Assembly (NCBI RefSeq): GCF_006874425.1
Contig: NZ_VIJZ01000006.1
Location: forward strand, 1 to 64,000
Direction of reading: 5' to 3'
Length of the DNA stretch: 64,000 bases
From: Paenibacillus ottowii
GTDB lineage: Bacteria; Bacillota; Bacilli; Paenibacillales; Paenibacillaceae
Shown: positions 37,458 to 47,518 of the stretch, one piece after another
Numbering within the stretch: the stretch's first letter is position 1
How the letters are laid out: each line of letters begins with the position of its first letter
Made by a program: the position numbers and the translations under genes
The notes under the pieces: model-generated
The model's input: the letters and a program-made list of their open reading frames with translations, nothing else
The model's database searches: none
What the model was told of the DNA's origin: nothing

Positions 37458-37862
37458 TCACACTAACTCAGCCAGCTTGCACTCCGGAGATTCCACTTGA
37501 AGTTCTCCCAAGCCGCGAATCAGCTTCTTCGCATATGTTTTTTTCGGTTTTAGAACGGATACCAGGTAATTAATCGCCAGCTGCGGATCAACAGTTTCAC
37601 CACAAGTATAGCAATCAATAGCGGCAAACCCTTTCTCAGGATACGTATGAATAGAGAGGTGACTCTCCGACAACAGTACAAGCACGGTAGCTCCCTGTGG
37701 TTCGAATTGCTTAGATTGAACGGACATCACCGTTGCTCCGCAAGCTTCAGCAGCTTCTACTAATTGAGCCTCCAGAAACTGTGCATCATTCAGTAATTCA
37801 AACTCTACACCCCAAGTATCTACGGCAACGTGTCTTCCGAAAGTAGAGTATTCCAATTCCAT
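37458..37862 (-). CDS. speD: S-adenosylmethionine decarboxylase proenzyme
   Basis: It supplies decarboxylated AdoMet, the aminopropyl donor for spermidine. It is a 134-residue class 1B proenzyme that self-cleaves at Glu-Ser in LLSESHLSIHTYPEKGFAA (about 59-77); the Ser becomes the pyruvoyl cofactor, and the His and Cys (DCYTCGE) needed for processing and catalysis are present. AAGGGGG lies 9 nt before the ATG. It has its own terminator. The 266 bp upstream (37863-38128) holds only a terminator and an unrecognised leader. Confidence 0.94.
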   Translation of the reverse strand: MELEYSTFGRHVAVDTWGVEFELLNDAQFLEAQLVEAAEACGATVMSVQSKQFEPQGATVLVLLSESHLSIHTYPEKGFAAIDCYTCGETVDPQLAINYLVSVLKPKKTYAKKLIRGLGELQVESPECKLAELV

Positions 37863-38060
37863 CTTTCGGTTCCCCCTTCCTAGGAATAAAATGTTTGATA
37901 AAATTTCATCCGCTAGGACCTACGTCATTCACTTCCCGAGGGATAACCTCTCGCAACATTCAATGTCCTGAGTGAATCCTGGTTCCTATATTCATATTCA
38001 ATTTCAACGAGATTAAAAATAACATCTATATGCAGCAAATGCAATCATTTTTTTGGAATA

Positions 38061-38087
38061 AAAAAGCCCCTTTCGGTAAGGAAAGGA
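38061..38087 (-). terminator. Terminator downstream of the gene at 38129
   Basis: On the minus strand CCTTTC-CTTACC-GAAAGGGG is followed by C and TTTTTT. The stem is short but the U tail is good. Confidence 0.7.
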
Positions 38088-38128
38088 ACTACACTGCATA
38101 ACAATTCACTCCATATATTCAAGCCTTT

Positions 38129-38716
38129 TTAAGCTTCCAGTGCAAATAATTTGGAGCAACTCTCCCGAAGCTTGTGATCAATCTGTTCTAGTTCAGAGAA
38201 AGTACGCGCCAAATTCCGCTCGTCAAGTAACGAATTAATGAGATTGTATACATCTGATATTTCATTTTCGACGTCCTGATGTTGAAAAAGATGTTGCAGT
38301 TCTTGCACTGTATTTCTATATTCAAACACCAGTCTGGAGCCTTCCGCATTCTTTTCTATAATTTTGCGAACTGCACCTTCATTATAAAAATACACCATAG
38401 TGAATCCTTGATACATTCGATAAACAATACCTTCACCCTTAAAGCGAACAAATAGTTGGCGTATAAACAGGGTCAGCTGGGGATGAACTAAGCGGCAAGT
38501 CAATTCACAGACAAACGCTCCCTCTTTGGCTTCAAAAAACAAATGAACTTCCTCACCTGCAATATGCTCCAGAACGATTTCCTGTCTCCCGTGATCCAGA
38601 ACTTTAATATGATAATGCACTTGGGGATCATCCACTGCCTGCAAAAATTCGTCCATTTGGTTTTCTGACAAGGTCAAAGTGGTTTTTACATACTCTGTGG
38701 CTAATCGCTGCGCCAT
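38129..38716 (-). CDS. Uncharacterised conserved-looking protein
   Basis: I do not recognise this 195-residue protein. It looks like a real gene: GAGGAG 7 nt before the ATG, a full-length frame, and its own terminator. It appears soluble with no signal peptide. The first two thirds alternate strands rich in aromatic and charged residues (HYHIKVLDHGRQEIVLEHI, GEEVHLFFEAKEGAFVCELT, MYQGFTMVYFYNEGAVRKI); the last 60 residues are helical (DVENEISDVYNLINSLLDE). Two Cys occur, not in a metal motif. It lies between engB and speD, where B. subtilis has engB next to hemA. I recall similar proteins in Paenibacillus genomes without assigned function. Confidence 0.75.
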   Translation of the reverse strand: MAQRLATEYVKTTLTLSENQMDEFLQAVDDPQVHYHIKVLDHGRQEIVLEHIAGEEVHLFFEAKEGAFVCELTCRLVHPQLTLFIRQLFVRFKGEGIVYRMYQGFTMVYFYNEGAVRKIIEKNAEGSRLVFEYRNTVQELQHLFQHQDVENEISDVYNLINSLLDERNLARTFSELEQIDHKLRESCSKLFALEA

Positions 38717-38774
38717 AGCAATCTCCTCAATTCTATCCTGTACCTTTAGTGTAAGCTTTGTGCTTTATTATACA

Positions 38775-38873
38775 TCAGACCTGAAGCGCTTTTCTTGCGC
38801 ACCAAATCATAAATATCGCCGTTCCTAGGAAATAAACAGAAAATAACAGAGCCGTGGCTGTATTATCCTCCAT
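38775..38873 (-). CDS. Possible 32-residue membrane peptide
   Basis: An ATG-initiated frame of 32 residues starts MEDNTATALL and continues through one hydrophobic helix (LLFSVYFLGTAIFMIWCARK) to a basic tail ALQV, then TGA. A good -10 box (TATAAT) and AAAGGA lie upstream on the same strand, but the AAAGGA is about 30 nt from the ATG and only a weak GTGAG precedes it. It lies 58 nt upstream of the uncharacterised gene at 38129-38716. It may be a real small protein or part of a leader. Confidence 0.3.
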   Translation of the reverse strand: MEDNTATALLFSVYFLGTAIFMIWCARKALQV

Positions 38874-38972
38874 TTGCTCACTTTTACACTTAAATTCCGC
38901 GATTTCCTTTAGTATTATATATTAATCCTACCGATTTAGTAAGTTTAATGTTTTTGAATCCAACTTCACGAT

Positions 38973-38996
38973 AAAAGGACGCCCTCAAGGACGTCC
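38973..38996 (-). terminator. Terminator of lonA-engB
   Basis: On the minus strand GGACGTCC-TTGA-GGGCGTCC is followed by TTTTATC, immediately past the engB stop. Confidence 0.8.
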
Positions 38997-39002
38997 CTAA
39001 CC

Positions 39003-39614
39003 TTAAAATTCTGTCTGCTCTTCGTCATCATTCTCTATATAACTGGAGATGACCGACCACAGCTCTTCCTTGCCCATACCTTCTTCGGATGAAAAGGGGA
39101 TAAACAACCCCCCGGGAAGTATGCCGAGTTCCTGCTTGATTACTTTATAGTGCTTTTCTCGCCGAGTTTTAGGGATTTTATCTGCTTTTGTGCCTACAAC
39201 ACAGACCGGAAGCCCGTTATGGCGCAGCCAGTCGTACATCATGATATCATCCTTGGACGGCGGGTGGCGCAAATCTACCATTTGCAGCACCAGCTTAAGC
39301 GGCTCACGTTCCAGCAAATAAGACTCAATCATCTGCCCCCAAGCCTTGCGGGACGTTTTGGATACCTTAGCATAACCATAACCGGGAAAATCGACAAAAT
39401 AGAGTTCATCATTAATCCGGTAATAATTAAGTTGCTGGGTTTTACCTGGCGTAGAACTGGTTCTCGCCAAATTTTTACGGTTAATCATCCGATTAATCAG
39501 TGATGATTTCCCAACATTGGAGCGCCCTGCCAGAGCAATCTCTGGCAAAGCGTCCACAGGAAACTGACTCGGGCCAACCGCACTTATTATAAAATCTGCT
39601 TTTGTTACTTTCAT
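39003..39614 (-). CDS. engB: Ribosome biogenesis GTPase EngB/YsxC
   Basis: This essential GTPase acts in late 50S assembly. The 203-residue TrmE-Era-like protein has G1 [17 protein letters not shown] (about 27-43), switch Thr in [12 protein letters not shown]3 [13 protein letters not shown]4 GTKADKIP and the SSEEG G5 region. It follows lonA by 18 nt, as in Bacillus. Confidence 0.97.
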   Translation of the reverse strand: MKVTKADFIISAVGPSQFPVDALPEIALAGRSNVGKSSLINRMINRKNLARTSSTPGKTQQLNYYRINDELYFVDFPGYGYAKVSKTSRKAWGQMIESYLLEREPLKLVLQMVDLRHPPSKDDIMMYDWLRHNGLPVCVVGTKADKIPKTRREKHYKVIKQELGILPGGLFIPFSSEEGMGKEELWSVISSYIENDDEEQTEF

Positions 39615-39632
39615 TATGTCCTTAATTCCTCT

Positions 39633-41969
39633 CTAATGTACCCTTGCCTGCTCAACCAAAGCATGCTTTAACACCTGATCCATATGGGCAACGGGAACAA
39701 ATTCAACATCCTGCCGGATACTGTCGGGAATATCCTTCAAATCCCGCTCATTATCTTTGGGAAGCAGAATTTTTTTGTAGCCTGCCCGATGGGCAGCCAG
39801 CGATTTCTCTTTCAAACCACCGATTGGCAGTACGCGACCGCGCAGCGTTATTTCGCCCGTCATAGCCACATCCTTGGATACATGACGGTTGGTCAGAGCC
39901 GAAATTAATGCGGTAGCAATCGTAATCCCGGCCGATGGGCCATCCTTTGGAATTGCTCCCTCAGGAATATGAATGTGGATATCATTTTTCTCATAGAAGT
40001 CCAATTCAATGCCCAGCTCGGCAGCTTTGGAACGAGTGTAGCTAAATGCCGCCTGTGCGGATTCCTTCATAACATCTCCAAGTTTACCTGTAAGAATCAG
40101 TTTGCCGCTGCCGGGCACGACCGTCACTTCAATCATCAGTGTTTCACCACCAACCTCTGTCCATGCCAAGCCTGTAACCGTACCGATCTGATCTTCCAGT
40201 TCTGCTACACCGTAGCGGAATTTGGCAATACCCAAATAATCTTTCAAATTATCCGGTGTGATTTCAATCGGTCCTTCACCACCGGATACAACTGACTTCG
40301 CGGCCTTGCGGCATAGAGAAGCCATTTGCTGCTCAAGATTCCGCACACCGGATTCACGAGTATATTCACGAATGACACGCAGCAGCGTATCCTCCCCAAT
40401 GACCAACTGATCCTCTCCCAAGCCATGCTCTCTCTTCTGCTTGGGTAATAAGTACCGGTTAGCGATTTCCAGCTTCTCCAGTTCGGTGTAGCCGGGAATA
40501 TATAGCGTCTCCATGCGATCCATCAGCGGACGCGGGATATTATGTGCAGCATTGGCTGTCGTTACAAACATCACGTTGGATAGATCAAACGGCAACTCAA
40601 CAAAATGATCGCTGAACGTGTTGTTTTGTTCAGGATCAAGCACTTCGAGCAATGCCGCCGATGGATCGCCGCGGAAATCGGAGGCCATTTTATCAATCTC
40701 ATCCAACAAAAAGACTGGATTAGAGGTTCCAGCTGTCTTCATTCCTTGAATGATCCGGCCCGGCATCGCGCCAACATAAGTCCGGCGGTGACCACGGATT
40801 TCCGCTTCATCCCGTACACCTCCGAGAGAGATGCGGACAAATTCCCGGCCCATGGATTTGGCGATTGAGCGAGCCAGCGAGGTCTTGCCGACTCCTGGCG
40901 GACCTACGAGGCACAGAATAGGTCCCTTGATGGTCTTCACCAGTTTGCGTACAGCCAAATACTCCAACACCCGCTCCTTAGGCTTATCCAGCCCATAGTG
41001 GTCATGATTGAGTATCTCCTCCGCTTTGGCGATATCGAGATCATCATCGGTAAACTTATTCCACGGCAAGCTTAACAGCCAATCGACGTAATTGCGGATG
41101 ACACCACCCTCGGCAGAACTTGCTGGCATCTTTTCCAGACGGTCAATTTCCTTTTCGACCTTCTCCTTCACCGGAACAGGCAGCTCCCGTTCACTTAGCT
41201 GGTTGCGTAGTTCTTCAACTTCTCCTGCGCGCCCTTCCTTCTCGCCAAGTTCCTTCTGAATGGCCTTCATTTGTTCACGCAGATAATACTCCTTCTGCGT
41301 CTTTTCCATCTGCTTCTTCACACGCTGGTTGATTTTACGTTCCAGCTCCAGCACTTCACGCTCATTGTTCAAAATATCTAGAAGCTTCTCCAGACGCTGA
41401 GTAACGTCGATTGTCTCCAATATATCCTGCTTTTCCTTAATTTTGAGCGTCAAATGACTTGTGATCACATCTGCCAGCCGTCCTGGCTCCTCGATATCAG
41501 ATACCGCAGCGAGAGTCTCCGGCGTTACCTTTTTGGATAAATTGATATAATGCTCGAACTGAGTTAATACAGTGCGCATAAGCGCATCCGTTTCAGGCTG
41601 GACAATTTCTGCCTCGTGCAGTTCCTTTGCCATTACCTCGTAATATTCTTCATTGTCCGTATATTGAATAATCTCAGCGCGTTCCAGCCCTTCCACCAAT
41701 ACTCGAATGGTTCCGTTAGGAAGCTTGAGCATTTGGCGCACTTTAGCTACCGTGCCGACTCGAAAAATATCCTCTTGTGTGGGTTCTTCAATATTAACTT
41801 CTGATTGAGAACACAGGAGAATCAAATTGTCTTCAACCATCGCTTTTTCCAAAGCCTTGACCGATTTTTCCCGGCCCACATCGAGATGCAGAACCATACT
41901 CGGGTAAACCAGAAGTCCTCTTAAAGGCAGCAAAGGAAAACGACGACCTTTTGTCTTGGTGGGTCCCAT
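39633..41969 (-). CDS. lon: ATP-dependent protease LonA
   Basis: LonA is the AAA+ quality-control and regulatory protease. Order in 778 residues: N-terminal substrate domain (about 1-200), coiled coil, AAA+ module with Walker [13 protein letters not shown] (about 354) and [10 protein letters not shown], then the Ser-Lys protease domain with the catalytic Ser in [15 protein letters not shown] and Lys in [20 protein letters not shown] lies 9-10 nt before the ATG. It is cotranscribed with engB. Confidence 0.98.
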   Translation of the reverse strand: MGPTKTKGRRFPLLPLRGLLVYPSMVLHLDVGREKSVKALEKAMVEDNLILLCSQSEVNIEEPTQEDIFRVGTVAKVRQMLKLPNGTIRVLVEGLERAEIIQYTDNEEYYEVMAKELHEAEIVQPETDALMRTVLTQFEHYINLSKKVTPETLAAVSDIEEPGRLADVITSHLTLKIKEKQDILETIDVTQRLEKLLDILNNEREVLELERKINQRVKKQMEKTQKEYYLREQMKAIQKELGEKEGRAGEVEELRNQLSERELPVPVKEKVEKEIDRLEKMPASSAEGGVIRNYVDWLLSLPWNKFTDDDLDIAKAEEILNHDHYGLDKPKERVLEYLAVRKLVKTIKGPILCLVGPPGVGKTSLARSIAKSMGREFVRISLGGVRDEAEIRGHRRTYVGAMPGRIIQGMKTAGTSNPVFLLDEIDKMASDFRGDPSAALLEVLDPEQNNTFSDHFVELPFDLSNVMFVTTANAAHNIPRPLMDRMETLYIPGYTELEKLEIANRYLLPKQKREHGLGEDQLVIGEDTLLRVIREYTRESGVRNLEQQMASLCRKAAKSVVSGGEGPIEITPDNLKDYLGIAKFRYGVAELEDQIGTVTGLAWTEVGGETLMIEVTVVPGSGKLILTGKLGDVMKESAQAAFSYTRSKAAELGIELDFYEKNDIHIHIPEGAIPKDGPSAGITIATALISALTNRHVSKDVAMTGEITLRGRVLPIGGLKEKSLAAHRAGYKKILLPKDNERDLKDIPDSIRQDVEFVPVAHMDQVLKHALVEQARVH

Positions 41970-42053
41970 CGCTTTCGCACCTCCAGTGATTCTCAGGTTC
42001 CGGATTTTACAATCCTCACGTTGCTATCTTTCATATTTTATCAAATGTTTTAT

Positions 42054-42083
42054 AAAAAAACCAATGAAAGACTAGTTCATTAG
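42054..42083 (-). terminator. Terminator of lonB
   Basis: On the minus strand CTAATGAA-CTAGTC-TTTCATTGG (42061-42083) followed by seven T residues overlaps the lonB stop codon at 42080. Confidence 0.75.
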
Positions 42084-43807
42084 CAAGATCCTGTTTCTGA
42101 AATCGTCCCATTATGCGTACCATCCGCCTGTAACAAGGAGGATTGGGATGGACGAAAAGTCTCAATTGGCGCATGTACAGGCGCATCTGTCGTCATCTCT
42201 TCCCCAAACACATGACGGAACACTTCCGTCACCGACTGAACCGGGATGACTTTTAGCCCCTCAATGCTGTCAAAAAGAGCTTGCCAGTTGTCCTGTGGAA
42301 TGATCACTTTTTTGGCCCCGGCTTGAAAAGCAGCTTCCACCTTGGCTAATACGCCGCCAATTGGCTTGACACGACCATGGATGCTGACCTCGCCAGTCAT
42401 GGCGATTTCATGATCCACCGGAATTCCCCGCATGGCCGAGGCAATAGCTGTTGCCATCGCAATCCCTGCCGACGGACCATCTACCGGCGTCCCCCCGGGA
42501 AAGTTGATATGCAGATCGTAATTGGACGGAGATAAACCGAGCGTACGCAAAACAGTCAGCACATTTTCCACAGAGCCTTTAGCCATGCTCTTACGACGCA
42601 GTGTTCGGGAGTTGCCTCCAATCTCTTCCTCATCCACAACACCCGTAATATTATAGCTTCCCTTTCCTTCGGAAACGGGAACCGCGGTAACCTCAATTTC
42701 CAGCAGCATGCCCATATTCGGACCGTATACAGCTAATCCATTAACGAATCCGATTTGCGGCAAGCCTGGTATTTTTCGATCAGGACGGGGCTGAATCTGG
42801 CTGCTACCCGCTACCCATTCTACGTCCGAAGCATCAAGTCGTTCCCTTTTCTCGGTAAGTGCCAAACCAGCAGCAAGCTGAATCATATTGACTGCCTCGC
42901 GGCCGTTAGTTGCGTATCGCTGTACAACCTCCACTGCCTCTGGACAAGGACCAAAACCCAGCTTGTGAACAGCATCTTCAGCAATACGAGCAATCTCCTG
43001 CGGTTGCAGGGCGCGGAAATAAATTTCCATACACCGGGAACGAATAGCTGGTGGCAGCTCATGCGGCGAACGAGTCGTCGCACCTACCAACCGGAAATCT
43101 GCCGGCAAACCATTTTGGAAAATATCGTGAATATAAGCAGGAGTATGTGAATCTTCCGAATTGTAATACGCACTTTCCAAAAATACCTTTCGATCCTCCA
43201 GCACTTTCAGCAGCTTGTTCATCTGTGTTGGATGCAGCTCGCCAATCTCATCAATGAACAACATTCCTCCATGCGCCTTCGTTACAGCTCCTGGTTTAGG
43301 TTGGGGAATACCGGCTACACCCATCGCTCCTGCCCCTTGATAGATTGGATCATGCACGGAACCAATTAATGGGTCCGCGATACCACGCTCGTCAAAACGG
43401 GCGGTCGTAGCATCAATTTCCGTAAATTTAGCATCTCCCTTGAACGGGGAGGACTGATTTTTCTTAGCCTCTTCCAGCACCACACGTGCAGCAGCCGTTT
43501 TCCCTACACCAGGGGGGCCATAAATAATGACGTGCTGCGGATTCGCACTGCATAAAGCCGCCTTGAGTGCACGCAGCCCGTCCTTCTGGCCAACGATATC
43601 CTGTAACGTAGCAGGTCGTGTGCGTTCAGCCAGCGGTTTGGTAAGTGAAATAGAACGCAATTTGCGCAACTTATCCAATTCCTTCCGGGATTCCCGATCC
43701 ACCGCACTACGGTTCGTTTTCTGGCTCCGCAGGAGGTTCCAGAAATACAGACCAATGACAATCCCGAAAAACATTTGCACCAATAACAATATCATAGTCA
43801 AGTCCAT
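42080..43807 (-). CDS. lonB: ATP-dependent protease LonB
   Basis: LonB is the membrane-anchored Lon paralogue made under sporulation control in Bacillus. The 575-residue protein has an N-terminal transmembrane helix (MILLLVQMFFGIVIGLYFW), an AAA+ domain with [16 protein letters not shown] (about 93-108) and MLFIDEIGEL, and a Ser-Lys protease domain with GTPVDGPSAGIAMATA and GVLAKVEAAFQAG. It lacks the large LonA N-domain. The ATG at 43807 has GGAGG 7-8 nt upstream. It directly precedes lonA, as in B. subtilis. Confidence 0.96.
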   Translation of the reverse strand: MDLTMILLLVQMFFGIVIGLYFWNLLRSQKTNRSAVDRESRKELDKLRKLRSISLTKPLAERTRPATLQDIVGQKDGLRALKAALCSANPQHVIIYGPPGVGKTAAARVVLEEAKKNQSSPFKGDAKFTEIDATTARFDERGIADPLIGSVHDPIYQGAGAMGVAGIPQPKPGAVTKAHGGMLFIDEIGELHPTQMNKLLKVLEDRKVFLESAYYNSEDSHTPAYIHDIFQNGLPADFRLVGATTRSPHELPPAIRSRCMEIYFRALQPQEIARIAEDAVHKLGFGPCPEAVEVVQRYATNGREAVNMIQLAAGLALTEKRERLDASDVEWVAGSSQIQPRPDRKIPGLPQIGFVNGLAVYGPNMGMLLEIEVTAVPVSEGKGSYNITGVVDEEEIGGNSRTLRRKSMAKGSVENVLTVLRTLGLSPSNYDLHINFPGGTPVDGPSAGIAMATAIASAMRGIPVDHEIAMTGEVSIHGRVKPIGGVLAKVEAAFQAGAKKVIIPQDNWQALFDSIEGLKVIPVQSVTEVFRHVFGEEMTTDAPVHAPIETFRPSQSSLLQADGTHNGTISETGSC

Positions 43808-43922
43808 CGTATTTCCTCCGTTTCTCATCTCAGCAATTTGAAAAAAGCTGTTCTATGAAAGACAGTATTTCCTTTTCCACGAGAGCTAAACGGCAGTCTT
43901 TCAAAAGATCAGAGAGAAATAC

Positions 43923-43970
43923 AAAAACACCGCGAAGAACAGTTCTGTAGCAGAACTGCTCTCCACGGTG
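43923..43970 (-). terminator. Terminator of ispG
   Basis: On the minus strand CACCG and CGGTG enclose an inner perfect hairpin CAGTTCTG-CTA-CAGAACTG; a T-rich tail follows. It lies about 50 nt past the ispG stop. Confidence 0.9.
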
Positions 43971-44021
43971 CTTACATCATGACAATAGCCTATGATTATA
44001 CCCGTTTAAAAAAAACTTTGC

Positions 44022-45140
44022 CTACACTTTCTCGGCAGTGTGACGCTCTTCACGTCCTGGTATTTTACCTGTTTCTTCATAAGCCTTGACGATGATATCA
44101 ATTTCTTTTTTCAATTCGTTAACCATTTCAGCCTCAGGGACTTTACGAATCATCTTTCCGTAACGGAACAACAGGCCTTCTCCACGTGCTCCGGCAATTC
44201 CGATATCAGCTTCCTTCGCTTCACCCGGGCCGTTAACTGCGCACCCCAGTACGGATACTTTAATCGGCACCTTGAGTTTTGCAATGTAATCCTCTACCTC
44301 GTTCGCAATAGAGAACAAATCAATATCCAAACGCCCGCAGGTCGGACAAGAAATCAATGTAGCTGCGTTCGTGATCAACCCAAACGTTTTGAGCAGCTCC
44401 CGTGCTACCTTCACTTCTTCTACCGGATCTGCACTTAGCGAAATACGCATTGTAGACCCGATACCAGCTGATAGCAAGGCTCCCATGCCCGCTGCACTTT
44501 TAACCGTTCCAGTAAAGAGTGTACCGGCTTCGGTGATGCCCAGATGAAGTGGATATTTAATAATTTCAGCAGCCTTTGTGTAAGCAGCAATGGCCATCGG
44601 AACGTCAGAAGCCTTCAGGGATACGATAATATCATGGAAATCAAGTTCTTCAAGTATCCCGATGTGGTACAGTGCACTTTCTACCATTGCTTCCGGCGTA
44701 GGGTAGCCGTACTTATCCAGTAAATGCTGTTCCAATGATCCGGCATTCACACCAATCCGAATCGGAATTCCCTTTTCCTTACACGCCTTAACGACAGCCT
44801 CCACTTTTTCACGTCGTCCAATGTTGCCTGGATTAATGCGAACCTTGTCAATCCCATTTTCAATAGCCAGTAGAGCCAGCTTATGATTAAAGTGAATATC
44901 TGCAACCAGCGGAATATGAATCCGCTTCTTAATTTCCTTAATGGCAGCGGCAGCTTCCTCATTGTTGACGGTAACCCGCACTATTTGACATCCTGCTTCT
45001 TCCAGACGGAGAATCTCAGCTACCGTAGCTTCCACATCTGCCGTCTTGGTTGTACACATGCTCTGGATGATGACTTCATTGCTGCCGCCAATCGTCAGAT
45101 TCCCGACTTTAACGGGACGTGTGTCTTGTCTTAAGAACAT
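44022..45140 (-). CDS. ispG: 4-hydroxy-3-methylbut-2-enyl-diphosphate synthase
   Basis: IspG converts MEcPP to HMBPP in the MEP isoprenoid pathway with a [4Fe-4S] cluster. The 372-residue bacterial form has the TIM-barrel part ([28 protein letters not shown]) and the cluster cysteines in [15 protein letters not shown] and [12 protein letters not shown]. The ATG at 45140 follows GGGAGAG by 8 nt; an upstream in-frame start lacks an RBS. In this window it sits between clpX and lonB. Confidence 0.96.
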   Translation of the reverse strand: MFLRQDTRPVKVGNLTIGGSNEVIIQSMCTTKTADVEATVAEILRLEEAGCQIVRVTVNNEEAAAAIKEIKKRIHIPLVADIHFNHKLALLAIENGIDKVRINPGNIGRREKVEAVVKACKEKGIPIRIGVNAGSLEQHLLDKYGYPTPEAMVESALYHIGILEELDFHDIIVSLKASDVPMAIAAYTKAAEIIKYPLHLGITEAGTLFTGTVKSAAGMGALLSAGIGSTMRISLSADPVEEVKVARELLKTFGLITNAATLISCPTCGRLDIDLFSIANEVEDYIAKLKVPIKVSVLGCAVNGPGEAKEADIGIAGARGEGLLFRYGKMIRKVPEAEMVNELKKEIDIIVKAYEETGKIPGREERHTAEKV

Positions 45141-45250
45141 GTACTTTTCTCTCCCATTAACGCCAAACCTCCACCCCATAAAACCTCATACAGGTTTAGT
45201 GAAGTGGAGATCTGGCTTCTCATATTGTAGAGATCGCGAAGTATCAATCC

Positions 45251-46507
45251 TTAGGCGCTCTCTTCTTGTTTTTTATCCTTATCTGTACCACCGAGTTCCG
45301 GTGCGATTTTGTCTTTCACTACCTGCTCGTTGATGACGCAAGTCGTCACATCATCACGGGAAGGAACTTCGTACATGACGTCGAGCATAATCCCTTCAAT
45401 GATTGCACGAAGGCCACGAGCACCCGTGTTACGCTTAATCGCCTCACGAGCAATGGCTTCCAGAGCATCTTGCTTGAACTCCAGCTTCACATTGTCCAGT
45501 TCCAGCATCTTCTGGTATTGCTTGGTCAACGCATTTTTCGGTTCAGACAGAATACGAACCAACGTCTTCTCATCAAGCGGCTCCAGCGTAGAAATAACTG
45601 GCAAACGTCCTACGAATTCCGGAATCAGACCGAATTTCAACAGATCCTCAGGCAATACCATGGAGGTATATTCGCCTGGTTTCAGATCTTTTTGTTCGCT
45701 AGTAGCGTTAAAGCCGATGACCTTCTTACCGATACGACGTTTGATCATTTGCTCCAGACCATCGAAGGCACCGCCGCAAATGAACAGGATATTCGTGGTA
45801 TCAATTTGAATGAATTCTTGATGCGGATGCTTGCGACCGCCTTGCGGAGGTACAGAAGCAACAGTACCTTCCAAGATTTTAAGCAACGCCTGCTGTACAC
45901 CTTCACCTGATACGTCACGGGTAATGGACGGGTTTTCGGATTTGCGGGCTACTTTATCAATTTCGTCAATGTAAATAATGCCGCGTTCTGCTTTTTCCAC
46001 ATCATAATCGGCAGCTTGAATCAGTTTCAGCAAAATGTTTTCAACGTCTTCACCCACATAACCTGCTTCCGTAAGGGAAGTAGCATCTGCGATAGCAAAT
46101 GGGACGTTCAAAATTTTAGCCATCGTTTGCGCAAGCAACGTTTTACCCGAACCTGTAGGTCCAAGCATCAATATGTTACTTTTTTGCAGTTCCACATCAT
46201 CAATTTTGTTTTGTGTATTAATACGTTTGTAGTGATTATATACCGCTACAGACAATGATTTTTTCGCTTGATCCTGACCAATAACGTATTGGTCCAGAAT
46301 TTCACGGATTTGCATTGGTTTTGGAATGTCTTTAAGGTCTACTTCTTCCTCATGACCCAATTCTTCCTCCACAATTTCCGTGCACAGCTCGATGCATTCG
46401 TCACATATATATACGCCCGGTCCGGCAACAAGCTTGCGAACCTGATCCTGAGATTTACCGCAGAAAGAACATTTTAATTGTCCTTTTTCATCATTAAATT
46501 TAAACAT
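45251..46507 (-). CDS. clpX: ClpX ATPase, specificity subunit of ClpXP
   Basis: ClpX unfolds substrates and feeds them to ClpP. The 418-residue protein has an N-terminal zinc domain ([19 protein letters not shown]...CDEC, about 14-38), Walker [16 protein letters not shown], the GYVGED pore loop, [12 protein letters not shown], and the IGF loop in [11 protein letters not shown] that docks ClpP. It lies 12 nt after clpP, an operon pairing typical of many bacteria but not of B. subtilis, where clpP is elsewhere. Confidence 0.98.
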   Translation of the reverse strand: MFKFNDEKGQLKCSFCGKSQDQVRKLVAGPGVYICDECIELCTEIVEEELGHEEEVDLKDIPKPMQIREILDQYVIGQDQAKKSLSVAVYNHYKRINTQNKIDDVELQKSNILMLGPTGSGKTLLAQTMAKILNVPFAIADATSLTEAGYVGEDVENILLKLIQAADYDVEKAERGIIYIDEIDKVARKSENPSITRDVSGEGVQQALLKILEGTVASVPPQGGRKHPHQEFIQIDTTNILFICGGAFDGLEQMIKRRIGKKVIGFNATSEQKDLKPGEYTSMVLPEDLLKFGLIPEFVGRLPVISTLEPLDEKTLVRILSEPKNALTKQYQKMLELDNVKLEFKQDALEAIAREAIKRNTGARGLRAIIEGIMLDVMYEVPSRDDVTTCVINEQVVKDKIAPELGGTDKDKKQEESA

Positions 46508-46519
46508 AGAGCCACCCCT

Positions 46520-47110
46520 TTACAGATTAATCGGTTTAGACAGCACCTGGTCAATGATACCGTATGCTTTTGCCTCTTCCGCTTCCATGAAGAAATCCCG
46601 GTCAGTATCACGTTCGATTTTTTCGAGGGGCTGACCTGTACGCTCCACATAGATTTGATTCAGCTTAGCACGTGTTTTGATAATCCAGTCCGCATGAATC
46701 AGCATGTCAGAGGCTTGCCCCTGAACGCCACCGAGCGGCTGGTGAATCATGACTTCACTATTGGTAAGCGCGTATCTCTTGCCTGGCGCACCGGCTGTGA
46801 GCAATAGGGAACCCATACTAGCAGCCATGCCTACACAAATCGTCGATACGTCCGGCTTAATGAATTGCATTGTATCATATATACCCATGCCCGCAGTTAC
46901 AGAACCGCCTGGCGAGTTAATGTACAAATTAATATCCTTCTCCGGGTCTTCCGCAGAAAGGAACAATAGCTGTGCAATGACGAGATTGGCGACATCGTCA
47001 TCAATCGGGCCACTTAGGAAAATGATGCGATCCTTAAGCAACCTTGAGTAAATATCGTAAGATCGTTCTCCTCGATTCGTTTGTTCCACAACCATAGGGA
47101 CGAGACTCAT
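46520..47110 (-). CDS. clpP: ATP-dependent Clp protease proteolytic subunit
   Basis: ClpP is the tetradecameric serine peptidase that works with ClpX/ClpC. The 196-residue protein has the catalytic Ser in [16 protein letters not shown] (about 98), His in [11 protein letters not shown] (about 123) and Asp in [10 protein letters not shown] (about 172). The ATG at 47110 gives the normal family start ([19 protein letters not shown]) with AGAGG 9-10 nt upstream; a start 15 codons further upstream gives an atypical N-terminus. Confidence 0.97.
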   Translation of the reverse strand: MSLVPMVVEQTNRGERSYDIYSRLLKDRIIFLSGPIDDDVANLVIAQLLFLSAEDPEKDINLYINSPGGSVTAGMGIYDTMQFIKPDVSTICVGMAASMGSLLLTAGAPGKRYALTNSEVMIHQPLGGVQGQASDMLIHADWIIKTRAKLNQIYVERTGQPLEKIERDTDRDFFMEAEEAKAYGIIDQVLSKPINL

Positions 47111-47218
47111 CACGACCAACCTCTTTTCTTTATTAAAATGAACACTTGTATTCATCCGCTTCCTTATGTCCCATTAAAACGAAAGCGGCAATCATGAAAC
47201 GTGAACACCTTACAAAAT

Positions 47219-47247
47219 ATTTTAACATGTTCAGAGTCTCGTGTCAT
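47219..47247 (-). promoter_or_regulatory. Promoter of clpP-clpX
   Basis: On the minus strand ATGACA (47242-47247), a 17-nt spacer and TAAAAT (47219-47224). Start predicted near 47212. Confidence 0.65.
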
Positions 47248-47421
47248 ATTTGCCTGCTCATATATGAAGTGCAGGCTATTTACAGACGCCCTGCCGAGAC
47301 CTTCTCATATTTAACCATGTTTCGTATGTATGTGCAAATATACGGTAGTGACTTATGTAAAACATAAAAACACCATTCTCAGCGCTTTCCATAAACGACT
47401 AAAATTTGGGTTGTCTAAGGT

Positions 47422-47455
47422 AAAAATAAGGCACGTAACTTTCACTACGTGCCTT
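47422..47455 (-). terminator. Terminator of tig
   Basis: On the minus strand AAGGCACGTA-GTGAAAGT-TACGTGCCTT is followed by ATTTTTA. It lies about 65 nt past the tig stop. Confidence 0.88.
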
Positions 47456-47518
47456 ATCTTTATCTAATTTACTACGTTGCAGCCTGTTACAGCCTACACG
47501 TATATTTTATCGTTTGAA

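Larger units (their letters stand above)
47111..47518. other. Intergenic region between tig and clpP
   Basis: These 408 bp contain the tig terminator (47422-47455) and the clpP promoter (47219-47247), leaving a leader of about 100 nt before clpP. A short inverted repeat (GCCTGC...GCAGGC, about 47252-47276) lies upstream of the -35 box. I see no convincing gene. I also see no CtsR-type heptad repeat (GGTCAAA) of the kind that controls clpP in Bacillus. Confidence 0.7.

Noticed and set aside
45179-45197. Terminator between clpX and ispG
   Set aside because: AAACCT-n5-AGGTTT is only six base pairs, with a weak tail; not strong enough to annotate.
47111-47518. CtsR operator upstream of clpP
   Set aside because: No tandem GGTCAAA heptads are visible on either strand.
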